Both the position numbers and the translations under genes were made by a program. From contig CAVPMU010000017.1 in the NCBI GenBank assembly GCA_963706535.1, forward strand, positions 1-64,000: a DNA stretch of 64,000 nucleotides, in the 5' to 3' direction. Source of the stretch: RPQJ01 sp963706535 (GTDB lineage Bacteria > Pseudomonadota > Gammaproteobacteria > Steroidobacterales > Steroidobacteraceae). Shown piece after piece: positions 54,978 to 64,000 of this stretch. Positions within the stretch are counted from its first letter, which is position 1. Every line of letters starts with the position of its first letter. The notes under the pieces were generated by a model. It saw only the letters and a program-made list of their open reading frames with translations. It made no database searches and had not been told where the DNA came from.

Positions 54978-55556
54978 TCACTGCTGGGCGAGGGCCCGCG
55001 AGCGCTCGAGCGCCTCCTGTGCCTGCGGGTTCTTGCCGCGCGCGCGCAGCGAATCGGCGATCAGCAGCCACGCCGCCGACTGCGTGCGGTCGTCACCGAT
55101 CGCCATGGAGAGCGCCTTGCGCGCCATGTTCTCGGCCTGCAGGTAATTGCGCTGGTCCATGCGCAGGCGACCCATCTCGATCCACAGCAGCGGGTTGTTG
55201 GGCTCGATGCGCATCGCGCGCTCGAGCGAGACGCTGGCGCCCGGCAGGTCGCCCTTCTTGCGCTGGGCCTGGGCCTGCGTCACGAGTGCCCGGCTCGCCG
55301 GTCCGAGCGTCGCCGGGGCGACGCGTGGCCGCTCGCGCGGCATGGCCGGGGCCGGGACGTCGAACACGGGTTCCGCGGTCCCGGGTGGCGGGGGCAGGGT
55401 CTCGGTCGGGGTCGTCAGCACGGGGCCGGTCCCCGGTGACTGGGTCGCCGGCGGCGGCCTCGCGGTGCTGCTGTCGCGAGTCGTCCCGAAGGGCGGCAGC
55501 GCGCAGCCCGAGACGGCGAGCACGACGAGCAGTATCAGCGGACGAGCAGCAGCCAT
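54978..55556 (-). CDS. TPR-containing lipoprotein
   Basis: 192 residues with a lipoprotein signal (LILLVVLAVSGC, acylated C18), a Pro/Thr-rich linker (about 30-90) and tetratricopeptide-like helices (about 105-190: LVTQAQAQRKKGDLPGASVSLERAMRIEPNNPLLWIEMGRLRM). It lies 23 bp after mrcB in the same direction, suggesting an outer-membrane partner of PBP1b in the way LpoB is in enterics; that role is inference. ATG 55556 follows GGAGGT. Confidence 0.8.
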   Translation of the reverse strand: MAAARPLILLVVLAVSGCALPPFGTTRDSSTARPPPATQSPGTGPVLTTPTETLPPPPGTAEPVFDVPAPAMPRERPRVAPATLGPASRALVTQAQAQRKKGDLPGASVSLERAMRIEPNNPLLWIEMGRLRMDQRNYLQAENMARKALSMAIGDDRTQSAAWLLIADSLRARGKNPQAQEALERSRALAQQ

Positions 55557-55579
55557 GGACGGACCACCTCCGCCCGCAA

Positions 55580-57907
55580 TCATGGCACGGGAGCGGACTC
55601 GAGCGCCCCCTCCTGCACCGGGTCGCCGAATCCCGTGATTTCCTCGGCAGTTCCGGGCGGACAGGTCTCGCTCGGCTCGAGCAGGGTCCCCACGCGGAAG
55701 GGCAGGCTGACCGCGGCGCCGCTGCAATAGGGCGAGGTCTCGTGGCCGGAGTAATAGTCGATCCAGCGATCTTCGAGCGACTCCGGCATCAAGGGCTCGA
55801 ACGACGAAGTGACGATGGAGGACATCAGGCGCGACCAGACCGGCAGTGCGCCCGTGGTCCCGGTCAGGCCGGTCGCGGCATTGTCGTCGTGCCCGATCCA
55901 CACCACGATCAGGTGGGCGCCCGAGAATCCCGAGAACCAGCTGTCCCGGTAGTCGTTCGAGGTGCCGGTCTTGCCCCCGACGGCGAGCCCCGCCGGCAGG
56001 GAGCTCCGCGCCGGCCGGCCGGTGCCGCGCTCCATCACCTGGACCAGCATGCGATCGAGTTCGTAGACCGCTTCAGCGGGCGCGGCCTCGGCCACCTCGA
56101 GTTCCGGCGCCTTGAGCTGCTTGCCGCCCTCGTCGATCACGGCGCGCACGGCCCTGAGCGGCGAGCGGAAGCCGCCGTTCGCGAGCGTGTTGTACATCTG
56201 CGCCACTTCCACCGGACTCAGGTTGGTGGCGCCGAGCAGCATCGACGGGTAGGCCGGGGGCGCTTCCTCGAGGCCGAGCTGCACGAACGTGCGCGCGACA
56301 CGCGCGAGCCCGACGTCGAGGCCGAGGTTGACCGTCGCGAGGTTGAGCGACTGCGTGAGCGCCCGGACCATCGGCACCGGGCCGCGCACCTGCTTGTCGA
56401 AGTTCGACGGCTTCCACACGTCGCCGTTCGGCAGCTTGACCTCCACCGGCTCGTCCATGATCACCGTGGCCGGCGTGTAGCGCTCGCTCTCCAGGGCGGC
56501 GAGGTAGACGAGCGGCTTGGCGAGCGAGCCGATCGGCCGCTTCGCGTCGAGCGCGCGATTGAAGCCGTCGAAGGCCGCACGCCGGCCGCCCACCACGGCG
56601 ACCACCTCGCCGGTCTGCGGCGTGGTCACGACCACTACGCCCTCGAGCCCGTGGGACGCCTCGCGCCTCGACTGGTCCTGGCGCTCGAGCTCGGCGGAGA
56701 GGGCCGCCTCGGCCTTCGCCTGCAGCAGCGGGTCGAGCGTGCTGAACACCGTGAGGCCCGTCTCGGTGAGGTCCTCCTCGTCGTAGTCGCTGCGCAGTTG
56801 CCGCCGCACGAGGTCGAGGAATGCCGGGTAGAAGCTCGCCCCCTTGCGGCCCGGCTCCGCGATGCCGAGCGGCCGCTTTGCCGCCGTTGCCGCCCGCTCC
56901 GCGCTCACCACGCCCTGCTCGGCGAGCACGCGCAGCACGAGGTTGCGCCGCTCGAGCGCCCGCTCGGCATGGCGCCGCGGGTCGTAGTAGGACGGCCCGC
57001 GCACGATCGCCACCATCAGCGCGACCTCGTGCAGGGCGAGCTCCGCGAGCGGCTTGCCGAAGTAGAACTGGCTCGCGAGGCCGAAGCCGTGGACCGCCCG
57101 CCGGCCGTCCTGCCCGAGGTAAATCTCGTTGATGTAGGCGTTCATGATGTCCGCCTTCTCGAAGCGCGATTCGAGGATGACGGCCATGACCGCCTCCTCC
57201 GCCTTGCGCCGCAGCGTGCGCCGGCTGTCGAGGAAGTAGCTCTTCACGAGCTGCTGGGTGAGCGTGCTGCCGCCCTGCTCGATCTGGCCCGCGCGCACGT
57301 TGACGAACAGTGCGCGCAGGATCGCGAGCGGGTTTACGCCGTGGTGCGAGTCGAACTTGCGATCCTCGACCGCCTTCAGCGCCTCGGGCAGGAGCTCCGG
57401 CACCTGGTCCGGCGACACGACGATGCGGTCCTCGCCGTGGATCGGGAAGATGCTGCCGATCAGCAGCGGATCGAGGCGGATCACCGGCACCTCCGTGCCG
57501 TCCGCGTCCGCGAGAGTCACGATCGAGCCCGAGTCGAACTCGATCCTGAGCGCGCGGGCGGGCTGCAACCCGTCGGAGAAGCGGAACTCGCGCACGTGCA
57601 CGTCGACGCGATTGCCGCTGCGCCGGTAGGTGCCTGGACGGTCGGCACCGGGACGCACTTCGTAGCCGAGTCGCTCGAGTTCCTCTGCGAAACGCCGCGC
57701 CGAGAGGGACTGCCCCACGTAGAGCTCGATCGGCTGGGCATAGACCCGCGCGGGCAGCGTCCAGCGGCGGCCCTCGAACTGGGCAGTCACGCGCCGGTCG
57801 AGCACGGCGACCACGCCGATCGCTACGATCAGCAGCAGCAGCGCGAGCACGGCGAAGCCGCGCTGCAGATGCCGGCGCAGCTTCGCCGGTAGCTTCCTAC
57901 GAGCCAT
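55580..57907 (-). CDS. mrcB: Penicillin-binding protein 1B
   Basis: 775-residue bifunctional peptidoglycan synthase. One membrane anchor (about 17-37), a UB2H-like domain, the GT51 glycosyltransferase (EDRKFDSHHGVNP; QGGSTLTQQLVKSYFL) and the transpeptidase with SxxK (S461 in IGSLAKP), SLN (QSLNLAT) and KTGTS (K646). The layout matches PBP1b rather than PBP1a. Followed by a TPR lipoprotein gene. Confidence 0.96.
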   Translation of the reverse strand: MARRKLPAKLRRHLQRGFAVLALLLLIVAIGVVAVLDRRVTAQFEGRRWTLPARVYAQPIELYVGQSLSARRFAEELERLGYEVRPGADRPGTYRRSGNRVDVHVREFRFSDGLQPARALRIEFDSGSIVTLADADGTEVPVIRLDPLLIGSIFPIHGEDRIVVSPDQVPELLPEALKAVEDRKFDSHHGVNPLAILRALFVNVRAGQIEQGGSTLTQQLVKSYFLDSRRTLRRKAEEAVMAVILESRFEKADIMNAYINEIYLGQDGRRAVHGFGLASQFYFGKPLAELALHEVALMVAIVRGPSYYDPRRHAERALERRNLVLRVLAEQGVVSAERAATAAKRPLGIAEPGRKGASFYPAFLDLVRRQLRSDYDEEDLTETGLTVFSTLDPLLQAKAEAALSAELERQDQSRREASHGLEGVVVVTTPQTGEVVAVVGGRRAAFDGFNRALDAKRPIGSLAKPLVYLAALESERYTPATVIMDEPVEVKLPNGDVWKPSNFDKQVRGPVPMVRALTQSLNLATVNLGLDVGLARVARTFVQLGLEEAPPAYPSMLLGATNLSPVEVAQMYNTLANGGFRSPLRAVRAVIDEGGKQLKAPELEVAEAAPAEAVYELDRMLVQVMERGTGRPARSSLPAGLAVGGKTGTSNDYRDSWFSGFSGAHLIVVWIGHDDNAATGLTGTTGALPVWSRLMSSIVTSSFEPLMPESLEDRWIDYYSGHETSPYCSGAAVSLPFRVGTLLEPSETCPPGTAEEITGFGDPVQEGALESAPVP

Positions 57908-57997
57908 GTCCCGCTTGTCGCAATTGCATCGGAGTACGCGAGTCTATCCGCTCGCGGGCCTTCCTGCCCGCCCTGGATCGCCGCCGTGCCGCCGGTC

Positions 57998-59449
57998 TCA
58001 CTTGCGCCAGAACGTGACCGTGAAGAGGATCAGCAGCGTGAAGATCTCGAGCCGCCCGAGCAGCATTGCGCCCACGCAGATCCACTTGCCCGCCGTGCCG
58101 AGCCCGGCGTAGTTCTGTGCGACCTCGCCCAGGCCCGGGCCGAGGTTGTTGATGGTCGCGCCGATGGCGGAAAACGCGGTGACCTGGTCGACCCCCGTCA
58201 CCATGAGGGCCAGCATCAGCACGGCAAACACGCCTACGTAGACAGCGAAGAAACCCCAGACCGCATCCACGACACGCAGGGGCACGGCTCGACCACCGAG
58301 CTGTACCGGGATCTCGGCGGTCGGGTGCACCAGCCGGATGATCTCGCGCCGGCCCTGCTTGACGAGCAGCAGGCAGCGCACGACCTTGATGCCGCCGGCC
58401 GTGGAGCCCGCGCAGCCGCCGACGAACGAGGCGAACAGCAGCAGCACCGGCAGGGCGCCCGGCCAGTGGTGGTAGTGCGAGGTGGTGAAGCCGGTGGTGG
58501 TCGCGACGGAGATGGCCTGGAATATGCCGTCCGCCGCCAGCTCGAGGGTGTCCTCGTAGTCGCCGGCAACGAGCAGGTAGGCGAGCGTGGCTAGGCACAG
58601 CAGCAGCATCAGGCGCAGGAACGCCGCGCACTCCGGGTCGCGCCAGTAGGCGCCGAGGCGGCCGCTGCGCCACGCGACGAAGTGCAGCCCGAAGTTCATG
58701 GCGCCCACCAGCATGAACACCACGGCGACGAGCTCGACGGCCTTGTTGTCGAAGTGGCCGATGCTCGCGTCGTAGTGCGAGAAGCCGCCGATCGCGACCG
58801 TGGCGAAGGCATGGCCGATCGCGTCGAAGGGCTGCATGCCGGCGAGCAGGTAGCCCACGGCACAGGCCACCGTGATCGAAACGTAGACTACCCACAGCAT
58901 GCGGGCCGTCTGCGTGATGCGCGGCGTGAGCTTGGCGTCCTTGACCGGGCCCGGCATCTCGGCGCGGTACAGCGACATGCCGCCGACGCCCAGCATGGGC
59001 AGCAGCGCGACCGCGAGGATCACGATGCCCATCCCACCGAGCCACTGCATCTGCTGCCGGTAGTAGAGGATCGAGCGTGGCAGCGCATCGAGTCCGGCGA
59101 GCACCGTGGCGCCGGTGGTCGTGAGCCCGGAGACCGACTCGAACACCGCGTCGGTGAGGCCGATCGCCGGTTGCGGCGAGATGTAGAGCGGCAGCGCGCC
59201 GGCGAGCCCGAGCACCGTCCAGAACAGCGTCACGACGATGAAGCCGTGACGCAGGCGCAGGTCCTGCCGGTCGCGACGCACGGGCCACCACACCGCCGTG
59301 CCGACGACCACGAGCCATGCGAAGGCCGCGAGGAACGGCAGGTGGGTCCCGTCCGCGTAGTAGAGCGACACGCCGACGGGCGGCAGCATGGCCAGGCTGA
59401 AGACGACCAGCAGCAGGCCGAGGATGCGCTGTATGGGACGGAAGCTCAT
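57998..59449 (-). CDS. trkH: Trk potassium uptake channel subunit TrkH (copy B)
   Basis: 483-residue potassium-translocating subunit. Four filter-like segments carry the conserved glycines: SGLTTTGATVL, ATVAIGGFS, ATTTGFTTS and NNLGPGLG; CAGSTAGGIKVVR is also typical. ATG 59449 overlaps the stop of the upstream paralogue (ATGA). Together with trkA and the other trkH it forms a three-gene unit; a ring of TrkA should gate each TrkH dimer. Confidence 0.95.
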   Translation of the reverse strand: MSFRPIQRILGLLLVVFSLAMLPPVGVSLYYADGTHLPFLAAFAWLVVVGTAVWWPVRRDRQDLRLRHGFIVVTLFWTVLGLAGALPLYISPQPAIGLTDAVFESVSGLTTTGATVLAGLDALPRSILYYRQQMQWLGGMGIVILAVALLPMLGVGGMSLYRAEMPGPVKDAKLTPRITQTARMLWVVYVSITVACAVGYLLAGMQPFDAIGHAFATVAIGGFSHYDASIGHFDNKAVELVAVVFMLVGAMNFGLHFVAWRSGRLGAYWRDPECAAFLRLMLLLCLATLAYLLVAGDYEDTLELAADGIFQAISVATTTGFTTSHYHHWPGALPVLLLFASFVGGCAGSTAGGIKVVRCLLLVKQGRREIIRLVHPTAEIPVQLGGRAVPLRVVDAVWGFFAVYVGVFAVLMLALMVTGVDQVTAFSAIGATINNLGPGLGEVAQNYAGLGTAGKWICVGAMLLGRLEIFTLLILFTVTFWRK

Positions 59450-60912
59450 CCGCGCCAGAAGCCCGGGCTCAGGAGCACCAGCAGGGGGAAGATCTCCAGG
59501 CGCCCGAGCACCATGGCGACGGTGCAGATCCACTGTCCCTGCGGGCTGATGGTGGCGAAGGATGTCGCCACCTCGCCGAGGCCCGGTCCAACGTTGTTGA
59601 TGGTGGTGGCGATCGCGCCGAACGCCGTGATCTGGTCCACGCCGGTCGACATCAGCGCCAGCATCAGGAGCGTGAATGCGACCAGGTAGACGGCGAAGAA
59701 CCCCCACACCGCCTCGATGATGCGCGTGCCCACCGGCTTGTCGCCGAGCTTCACCGTGATCTCGGCGCTCGGGTGGATGAGGCGCGCGACCTCGCGCGCG
59801 CCCTGCTTGACCACCAGCACCCAGCGGATCACCTTCATGCCGCCCGCGGTCGAGCCGGCGCAGCCGCCGATGAAGGTCGTGAAGATCAGCAGCGTCGGCA
59901 GTGCACCGGGCCACAGCGCGAAGTTCTCGGTCGTGTACCCCGTGCTGGTCTGCACCGAGACGGCGTGGAAGAGCGCGGTGCGCAGCGACGTGAACGGGTC
60001 GTGGTGGATGCCGTTCTGGATCAGTACCGCCGTCGTCGCGACGGTCGTCATCGCGAGCACCGCGAGGTAGGCGCGGAATTCCGTGTCCCGCCAGTAATCG
60101 CCGAGCCGTCGGTGCCGCCAGGCGAGGAAGTGCAGCGCGAAGCTCGCGCCGCCGAAGATCATCAGCACGATGGTGATGATCTCGATCGCGGGGCTCGCGA
60201 AGTGGCCGATGCTCGCATCGTGGGTCGAATAGCCGCCGGTCGAGACGGCGGAGAAGGCGTGGCCGACCGCGTCGAACAGGCTCATGCCCGCGAGCCAGTA
60301 CGCCAGCACGCCGCCGGCCGTGAGCAGCAGGTAGACGAGCCAGAGCGCCTTGGCCGTGCCCGCGATGCGGGGGGTGAGCTTCGCATCCTTCATCGGGCCG
60401 GGCGTCTCCGCCTTAAGGAGCTGCATGCCGCCGATGCCCAGCAGCGGCAGCAGCGCAACGGCGAGCACGACGATGCCGAGGCCCCCGAGCCACTGGATCT
60501 GCTGGCGGTAATACAGGATCGACGGTGGCAGCTGGTCCAGGCCGATCAGCACCGTGGCGCCGGTCGTGGTGAAGCCGGACACCGCCTCGAACACGGCCTG
60601 GGTGATCGACATCCGCGGGTCGTCCGCAAGCACCAGCGGCACCGCGCCGGCGGCGCCGAGCACCGACCAGAAGAGCGCGACCACCAGGAATCCGTCGCGC
60701 AGCCGCAGGTCGCCGCGCTTGCGGCGCGCCGGCACCCACGCGAGCAGTCCTGCGACCAGCAGGATCGCGAACGCGTCGAGGAACAGGTCCGCCTGCCCGT
60801 CGGCATAGGCGAGCGAGACCGCGGCGGGCACCAGCATCGTCACGCTGAACAGCATTAGCAGCAGCCCCAGGATGCGTTGGATGACGCCCAGGTTGAGGTG
60901 CCGGTGCTTCAC
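59446..60912 (-). CDS. trkH: Trk potassium uptake channel subunit TrkH (copy A)
   Basis: 488-residue paralogue of copy B, with SGFTTTGATVL, STGGYSTHD, TSTGYTTEN and NNVGPGLG. The two copies align along their whole length, so they arose by tandem duplication but have diverged. GTG start at 60912 overlaps the trkA stop (GTGA). Two tandem trkH genes after trkA are known in several gammaproteobacteria. Confidence 0.95.
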   Translation of the reverse strand: MKHRHLNLGVIQRILGLLLMLFSVTMLVPAAVSLAYADGQADLFLDAFAILLVAGLLAWVPARRKRGDLRLRDGFLVVALFWSVLGAAGAVPLVLADDPRMSITQAVFEAVSGFTTTGATVLIGLDQLPPSILYYRQQIQWLGGLGIVVLAVALLPLLGIGGMQLLKAETPGPMKDAKLTPRIAGTAKALWLVYLLLTAGGVLAYWLAGMSLFDAVGHAFSAVSTGGYSTHDASIGHFASPAIEIITIVLMIFGGASFALHFLAWRHRRLGDYWRDTEFRAYLAVLAMTTVATTAVLIQNGIHHDPFTSLRTALFHAVSVQTSTGYTTENFALWPGALPTLLIFTTFIGGCAGSTAGGMKVIRWVLVVKQGAREVARLIHPSAEITVKLGDKPVGTRIIEAVWGFFAVYLVAFTLLMLALMSTGVDQITAFGAIATTINNVGPGLGEVATSFATISPQGQWICTVAMVLGRLEIFPLLVLLSPGFWRG

Positions 60913-62295
60913 TCCTGGAACAGTCGCTCCACCGCCTCCACGTGCCGCCGGTCCGTGAGGAACACGATGACGTGGTCGTCCGCCTCGACCGTCGCGTCGT
61001 GGTGGCCCATCATCACTTCCTGGCCGCGCACGATTGCGCCGATGGTCGCGCCCTTCGGCAGCTTGATCTCCTCGAGGCGCCGCCCGACGACCTTGCCGCC
61101 GGGCTGTCCGTGCGCAATGGCCTCGATGGCCTCGGCCGCGCCACGCCGGAGCGAGTGCACGCGCACCACGTCGCCGCGGCGCACGTGCGCGAGCAGCGAA
61201 CCGATGGTCACCGACTGCGGGGAGATGGCCACGTCGATCGGGCCGCTCTGCATCATCTCCGCATAGGCCGGACGGTTGATGAGCGCCATGACGCGGTGCG
61301 CGCCGAGGCGCTTGGCGAGCATCGCCGAGAGGATGTTGGCCTCCTCGGCGTTGGTGAGCGCGCAGAACACGTCCGCGCTGTCGATGTTCTCCTCGATCAG
61401 CAGTTCCTCGTCCGCGGCATCGCCGTTCAGCACCACCGCGCTGCGCAGGATCTCGGAGATCCTGCGCGCGCGTGTCGCATCACGCTCGATGACCTTGACC
61501 TGGTAGCGCTCCTCGATCCGCTGTGCGAGCCGCAAGCCGATGTTGCCGCCGCCGGCGATGACGACGCGCTTCACCGAGTCCTCGACGCGGCGCAGCTCGA
61601 CCATGACCTTGCGCATGTCCTCGGTCGCCGCGAGGAAGAACACCTCGTCCTCGTGCTCGATGACCGTGTCGCCCTCGGGCGCGATGCTCGCGCCGGCGCG
61701 GTAGATCGCCACGACGCGCGCGGCGACGTCCGGCAGGTGCTCGTGCAGGTTGCGCAGCTGCTGTCCCACCAGCGGACCGCCGCGCACCGCGCGCAGGCCG
61801 ACGAGCCGCACGCGGCCGTCCGCGAAGTCGAGCACCTGCAGCGCGCCCGAGTAGCGGATCAGGCGCTCGACGTACTGCGTGACGAGTTCCTCGGGACTGA
61901 TGCAGAACGTCGACCGGGAACCCGCCCGCCTCCGCGGGACGCGGCTTGTCGGTGTCGTAGAACAGCTCGGTGCGTTTCGCGTACTCGAGCGAGCGGATGC
62001 GTGCGATCTTGGTCTGCGTGCGGAACAGCGTCCACGCGATCTCGCAGGCCACCATGTTCACTTCGTCGCTGTTGGTGAGCGCGACGATCATGTCGGCGTT
62101 CGCGGCTCCTGCCAATTCGAGCACGTTGGGATGCGCGGCGTTGCCCGCGACGGTGCGTATGTCGAGGCGGTCCTGCAGGTCGCGCAGCAGGTGGTCGTTG
62201 ACGTCGACGACGGTCACGTCGTTGGCTTCCTCGCGCGCGAGGTGATAGGCCGCCATCCGGCCCACCTGGCCGGCGCCGAGGATGATGATTTTCAC
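60909..62295 (-). pseudogene. trkA: Trk system NAD-binding regulator TrkA, frameshifted
   Basis: TrkA normally is about 458 residues with two RCK modules. Here residues 1 to about 130 (MKIIILGAGQVGRMAAYHLA ... FPVDVL) are in one frame and the rest (ISPEELVTQYVERLIRYSGALQVLDF to AVERLFQE) in another. One extra base at about 61902 (CTG-C-ATC on the minus strand) separates them; without it the product would be 461 residues. Both halves are well conserved, including the second dinucleotide site VVIAGGGNIGLRLA. Recent mutation or sequencing error is likely; no slippery heptamer is visible. GTG start at 62295. Confidence 0.9.
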
Positions 62296-62326
62296 CCGCG
62301 CATTGTAGCGCCTGCGCGGGGCGCGC

Positions 62327-64000
62327 CTAGACGCTCTCCAGGTTGGCGTAACCCATCATCAGCCACTTGTTGCCGGCCCGCTCGAAGTTGACCTGCACCC
62401 GGGCGTTGGCACCCTGGCCCTCGACCGAGAGCACCACCCCGTCGCCGAACTTCTGGTGGCGGACCCGCTGGCCGAGCCGCAGGCTGCCCGGGGAGTCGTC
62501 CGTGTAGCGCTGCTGCGGGGTCCCGCGGGCCGCCGGTGCCTGGGGCCGGTGCGACGAGGCATAGGTTGGCCGCGACACCTGCACCTTGGGGCGGACCTCC
62601 TGGACCAGCTCCGCCGGGACCTCGGCCAGGAAGCGCGAGGGGGCACCGTAGCTGTCCACCCCGTGCATCCGCCGCTGCTCCGCATAGGTCAGGTACAGCT
62701 GGCGCATGGCGCGGGTCGTGCCCACGTAGCACAGTCGCCGCTCTTCCTCGAGGCCCTGCACGTCCATGATCGAGCGCTGGTGCGGGAAGAGGCCGTCCTC
62801 CATCCCGCAGAGGAACACCACCGGGAACTCCAGGCCCTTGGCGGAGTGCAGCGTCATCATCTGCACGCAGTCCTCCCAGGCCTCGGCCTGGCCCTCGCCG
62901 GACTCGAGCACGGCGTGCGAGAGGAAGGCCATGAGCGGGGAGATGTCACCGTCCTCGGGCTCGAACCCGCGCGCGGCGCTCACCAGTTCCTCGAGGTTCT
63001 CGAGCCGCGCCTCGCCCTTGTCCGCCTTGTCCTTCTGGTAGTGTCCGACCAGCCCGCTCGCCTGCAACACGTGGTCGACCTGTTCGTGCAGCGGCAGGTC
63101 GCGCGTGTCCCCGTCCAGCTTCTCGACGAGCGCGAGGAAAGCCTGCAGCGCGGCCGTGGCGCGCGCGCCCAGTTCCTCGGAGCAGGCGGTGCACGACTGC
63201 CACAGCGAAACGGAGTTCGCCCGTGCGTGGGCGCGCAACACCTCGAGCGTGCGTGCGCCGATGCCGCGGGTAGGCAGGTTAACGACGCGCTCGAAGGAGG
63301 CATCGTCGTCGCGATTGGCGATGAGGCGCAGGTAGGCGAGCGCGTCCTTGACCTCCTGGCGCTCGAAGAACCGCAGGCCCCCGTACACTCGATACGGGAT
63401 GCGCGAGGACAGCAGGTATTCCTCGAACACCCGCGACTGTGCGTTCGAGCGGTAGAGGATCGCGGTGTCGCGCCGGTTGCCGCCATGCGCCACCCAGTCG
63501 CGAATGCGGCTCACCACGAACTCCGCCTCGTCCCGCTCGTTGTACGCGCGGTACAGCCTGATCGGCTCGCCCTTGCCGCCGTCGGTCCACAGCTTCTTGC
63601 CGATGCGGCCGCCGTTGTTCGCGATGATCGCGTTGGCCGCGGCGAGGATGGTGCCGGTGGAGCGGTAGTTCTGCTCGAGCTTGTAGACCTGTACGCCCGG
63701 GAATTCGCGGCGGAACTGCTGCAGGTTCTCGACCCGCGCGCCGCGCCAGCGGTAGATGGACTGGTCGTCGTCGCCGACCACGAAGGGGATGCTGGTCGCG
63801 CCCACCAGCGCCCTCATCCAGTTGTACTGGATGGTGTTGGTGTCCTGGAACTCATCGACCAGCACGTGGGCGAAGCGGGCGCGATAGTGCTCCACGAGGC
63901 CCGGCGCCTCGCGCCAAAGCTCGTAGCTCCTGAGCAGCAGCTCGGCGAAGTCGACCACCCCATTGCGCTGGCAGGCGTCCTCGTAGGACTCGTACAGCCT
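62327..64000 (-). CDS. uvrD: DNA helicase II UvrD (5' part outside window)
   Basis: Superfamily 1 3'-5' helicase of mismatch and nucleotide-excision repair. The window holds the C-terminal 557 codons; the frame is open to the edge (LYESYEDACQRNGVVDFAELLL). Motifs present: VDEFQDTN (II), GDDDQSIYRWRGA (III), EQNYRST (IV), TLHSAKGLEFPVVFLCGMEDGLFPH (V) and CYVGTTRA (VI). About 160-170 N-terminal residues with Walker A lie beyond 64000. The C-terminus ends NKWLMMGYANLESV, typical of UvrD. The annotation does not extend to the start. Confidence 0.96.
   Translation of the reverse strand, partial: RLYESYEDACQRNGVVDFAELLLRSYELWREAPGLVEHYRARFAHVLVDEFQDTNTIQYNWMRALVGATSIPFVVGDDDQSIYRWRGARVENLQQFRREFPGVQVYKLEQNYRSTGTILAAANAIIANNGGRIGKKLWTDGGKGEPIRLYRAYNERDEAEFVVSRIRDWVAHGGNRRDTAILYRSNAQSRVFEEYLLSSRIPYRVYGGLRFFERQEVKDALAYLRLIANRDDDASFERVVNLPTRGIGARTLEVLRAHARANSVSLWQSCTACSEELGARATAALQAFLALVEKLDGDTRDLPLHEQVDHVLQASGLVGHYQKDKADKGEARLENLEELVSAARGFEPEDGDISPLMAFLSHAVLESGEGQAEAWEDCVQMMTLHSAKGLEFPVVFLCGMEDGLFPHQRSIMDVQGLEEERRLCYVGTTRAMRQLYLTYAEQRRMHGVDSYGAPSRFLAEVPAELVQEVRPKVQVSRPTYASSHRPQAPAARGTPQQRYTDDSPGSLRLGQRVRHQKFGDGVVLSVEGQGANARVQVNFERAGNKWLMMGYANLESV

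Noticed and set aside
61480..62295. Two separate TrkA-like proteins
   Set aside because: The two frames join exactly at one extra base and together match a single TrkA; the second half has no start of its own with a ribosome-binding site.

Overview
This 64-kb window is a GC-rich gammaproteobacterial chromosome segment around the replication origin. The canonical order rpmH / dnaA-dnaN-recF-gyrB, with rnpA-yidD-yidC-(insertion)-mnmE running the other way, places oriC near 5.1-6.8 kb. The glyQ-glyS-plsC, rhodanese-grxC-secB-gpsA / envC, glnA-ntrB-ntrC, tatABC and trkA-trkH sets are all gammaproteobacterial. Paired POT transporters with an M2 (ACE-like) peptidase and an OPT transporter suggest a peptide-using lineage near Xanthomonadales/Steroidobacterales, but the sequence alone does not fix the genus.

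Layout. 1-5.06 kb (minus strand): mnmE (last codon outside the window), a RES-Xre toxin-antitoxin pair with its own promoter and operator inserted between mnmE and yidC, then yidC, yidD, rnpA and rpmH. 5.06-13.2 kb (plus): dnaA, a 213-bp origin-like spacer, dnaN, recF carrying two parS-like sites, and gyrB interrupted by a 582-residue intein. 13.2-17.4 kb (minus): plsC, glyS, glyQ (3' end replaced by a REP-like element) and a small ribbon-helix-helix protein. 17.5-24.6 kb (plus): a six-gene membrane complex of the hydrogenase-4/complex I family whose large subunit lacks the nickel-binding cysteines (Ehr type). 24.6-27.7 kb: VapBC, a CoA-binding protein and sulfoacetaldehyde acetyltransferase. 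27.7-32.6 kb (plus): glnA behind a sigma-54 promoter with two NtrC-like sites, a DUF4124 protein, and ntrB-ntrC.

32.6-43.6 kb: a class 1B dihydroorotate dehydrogenase, a frameshifted CDGSH protein, a CBS protein, trmL, gpsA-secB-grxC-rhodanese, envC, a degenerate GGDEF-EAL protein, a CtpA-type protease, a DJ-1 protein and a MAPEG protein. Three large intergenic palindromes lie here; two are built of G-rich heptamers (AGGGGAT and variants) and one ends inside a coding sequence. 43.7-52.7 kb: a holin-like protein, then (minus) dtd-tatA-tatB-tatC-POT-POT-M2 peptidase-OPT. 52.7-53.06 kb is an AT-rich patch. 53.1-64 kb: LpxH-like phosphoesterase and glycosyltransferase (plus), then (minus) uvrD (5' end outside), a frameshifted trkA, two trkH genes, mrcB and a TPR lipoprotein.

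The most unusual items are the GyrB intein with a helix-turn-helix-like insert, the nickel-less hydrogenase-like complex, the heptamer palindromes, repeats that have become gene 3' ends (glyQ, DJ-1 gene), the parS sites inside recF, and single-base frameshifts in trkA and the CDGSH gene. Most other open frames in this GC-rich DNA are antisense shadows and are left out.
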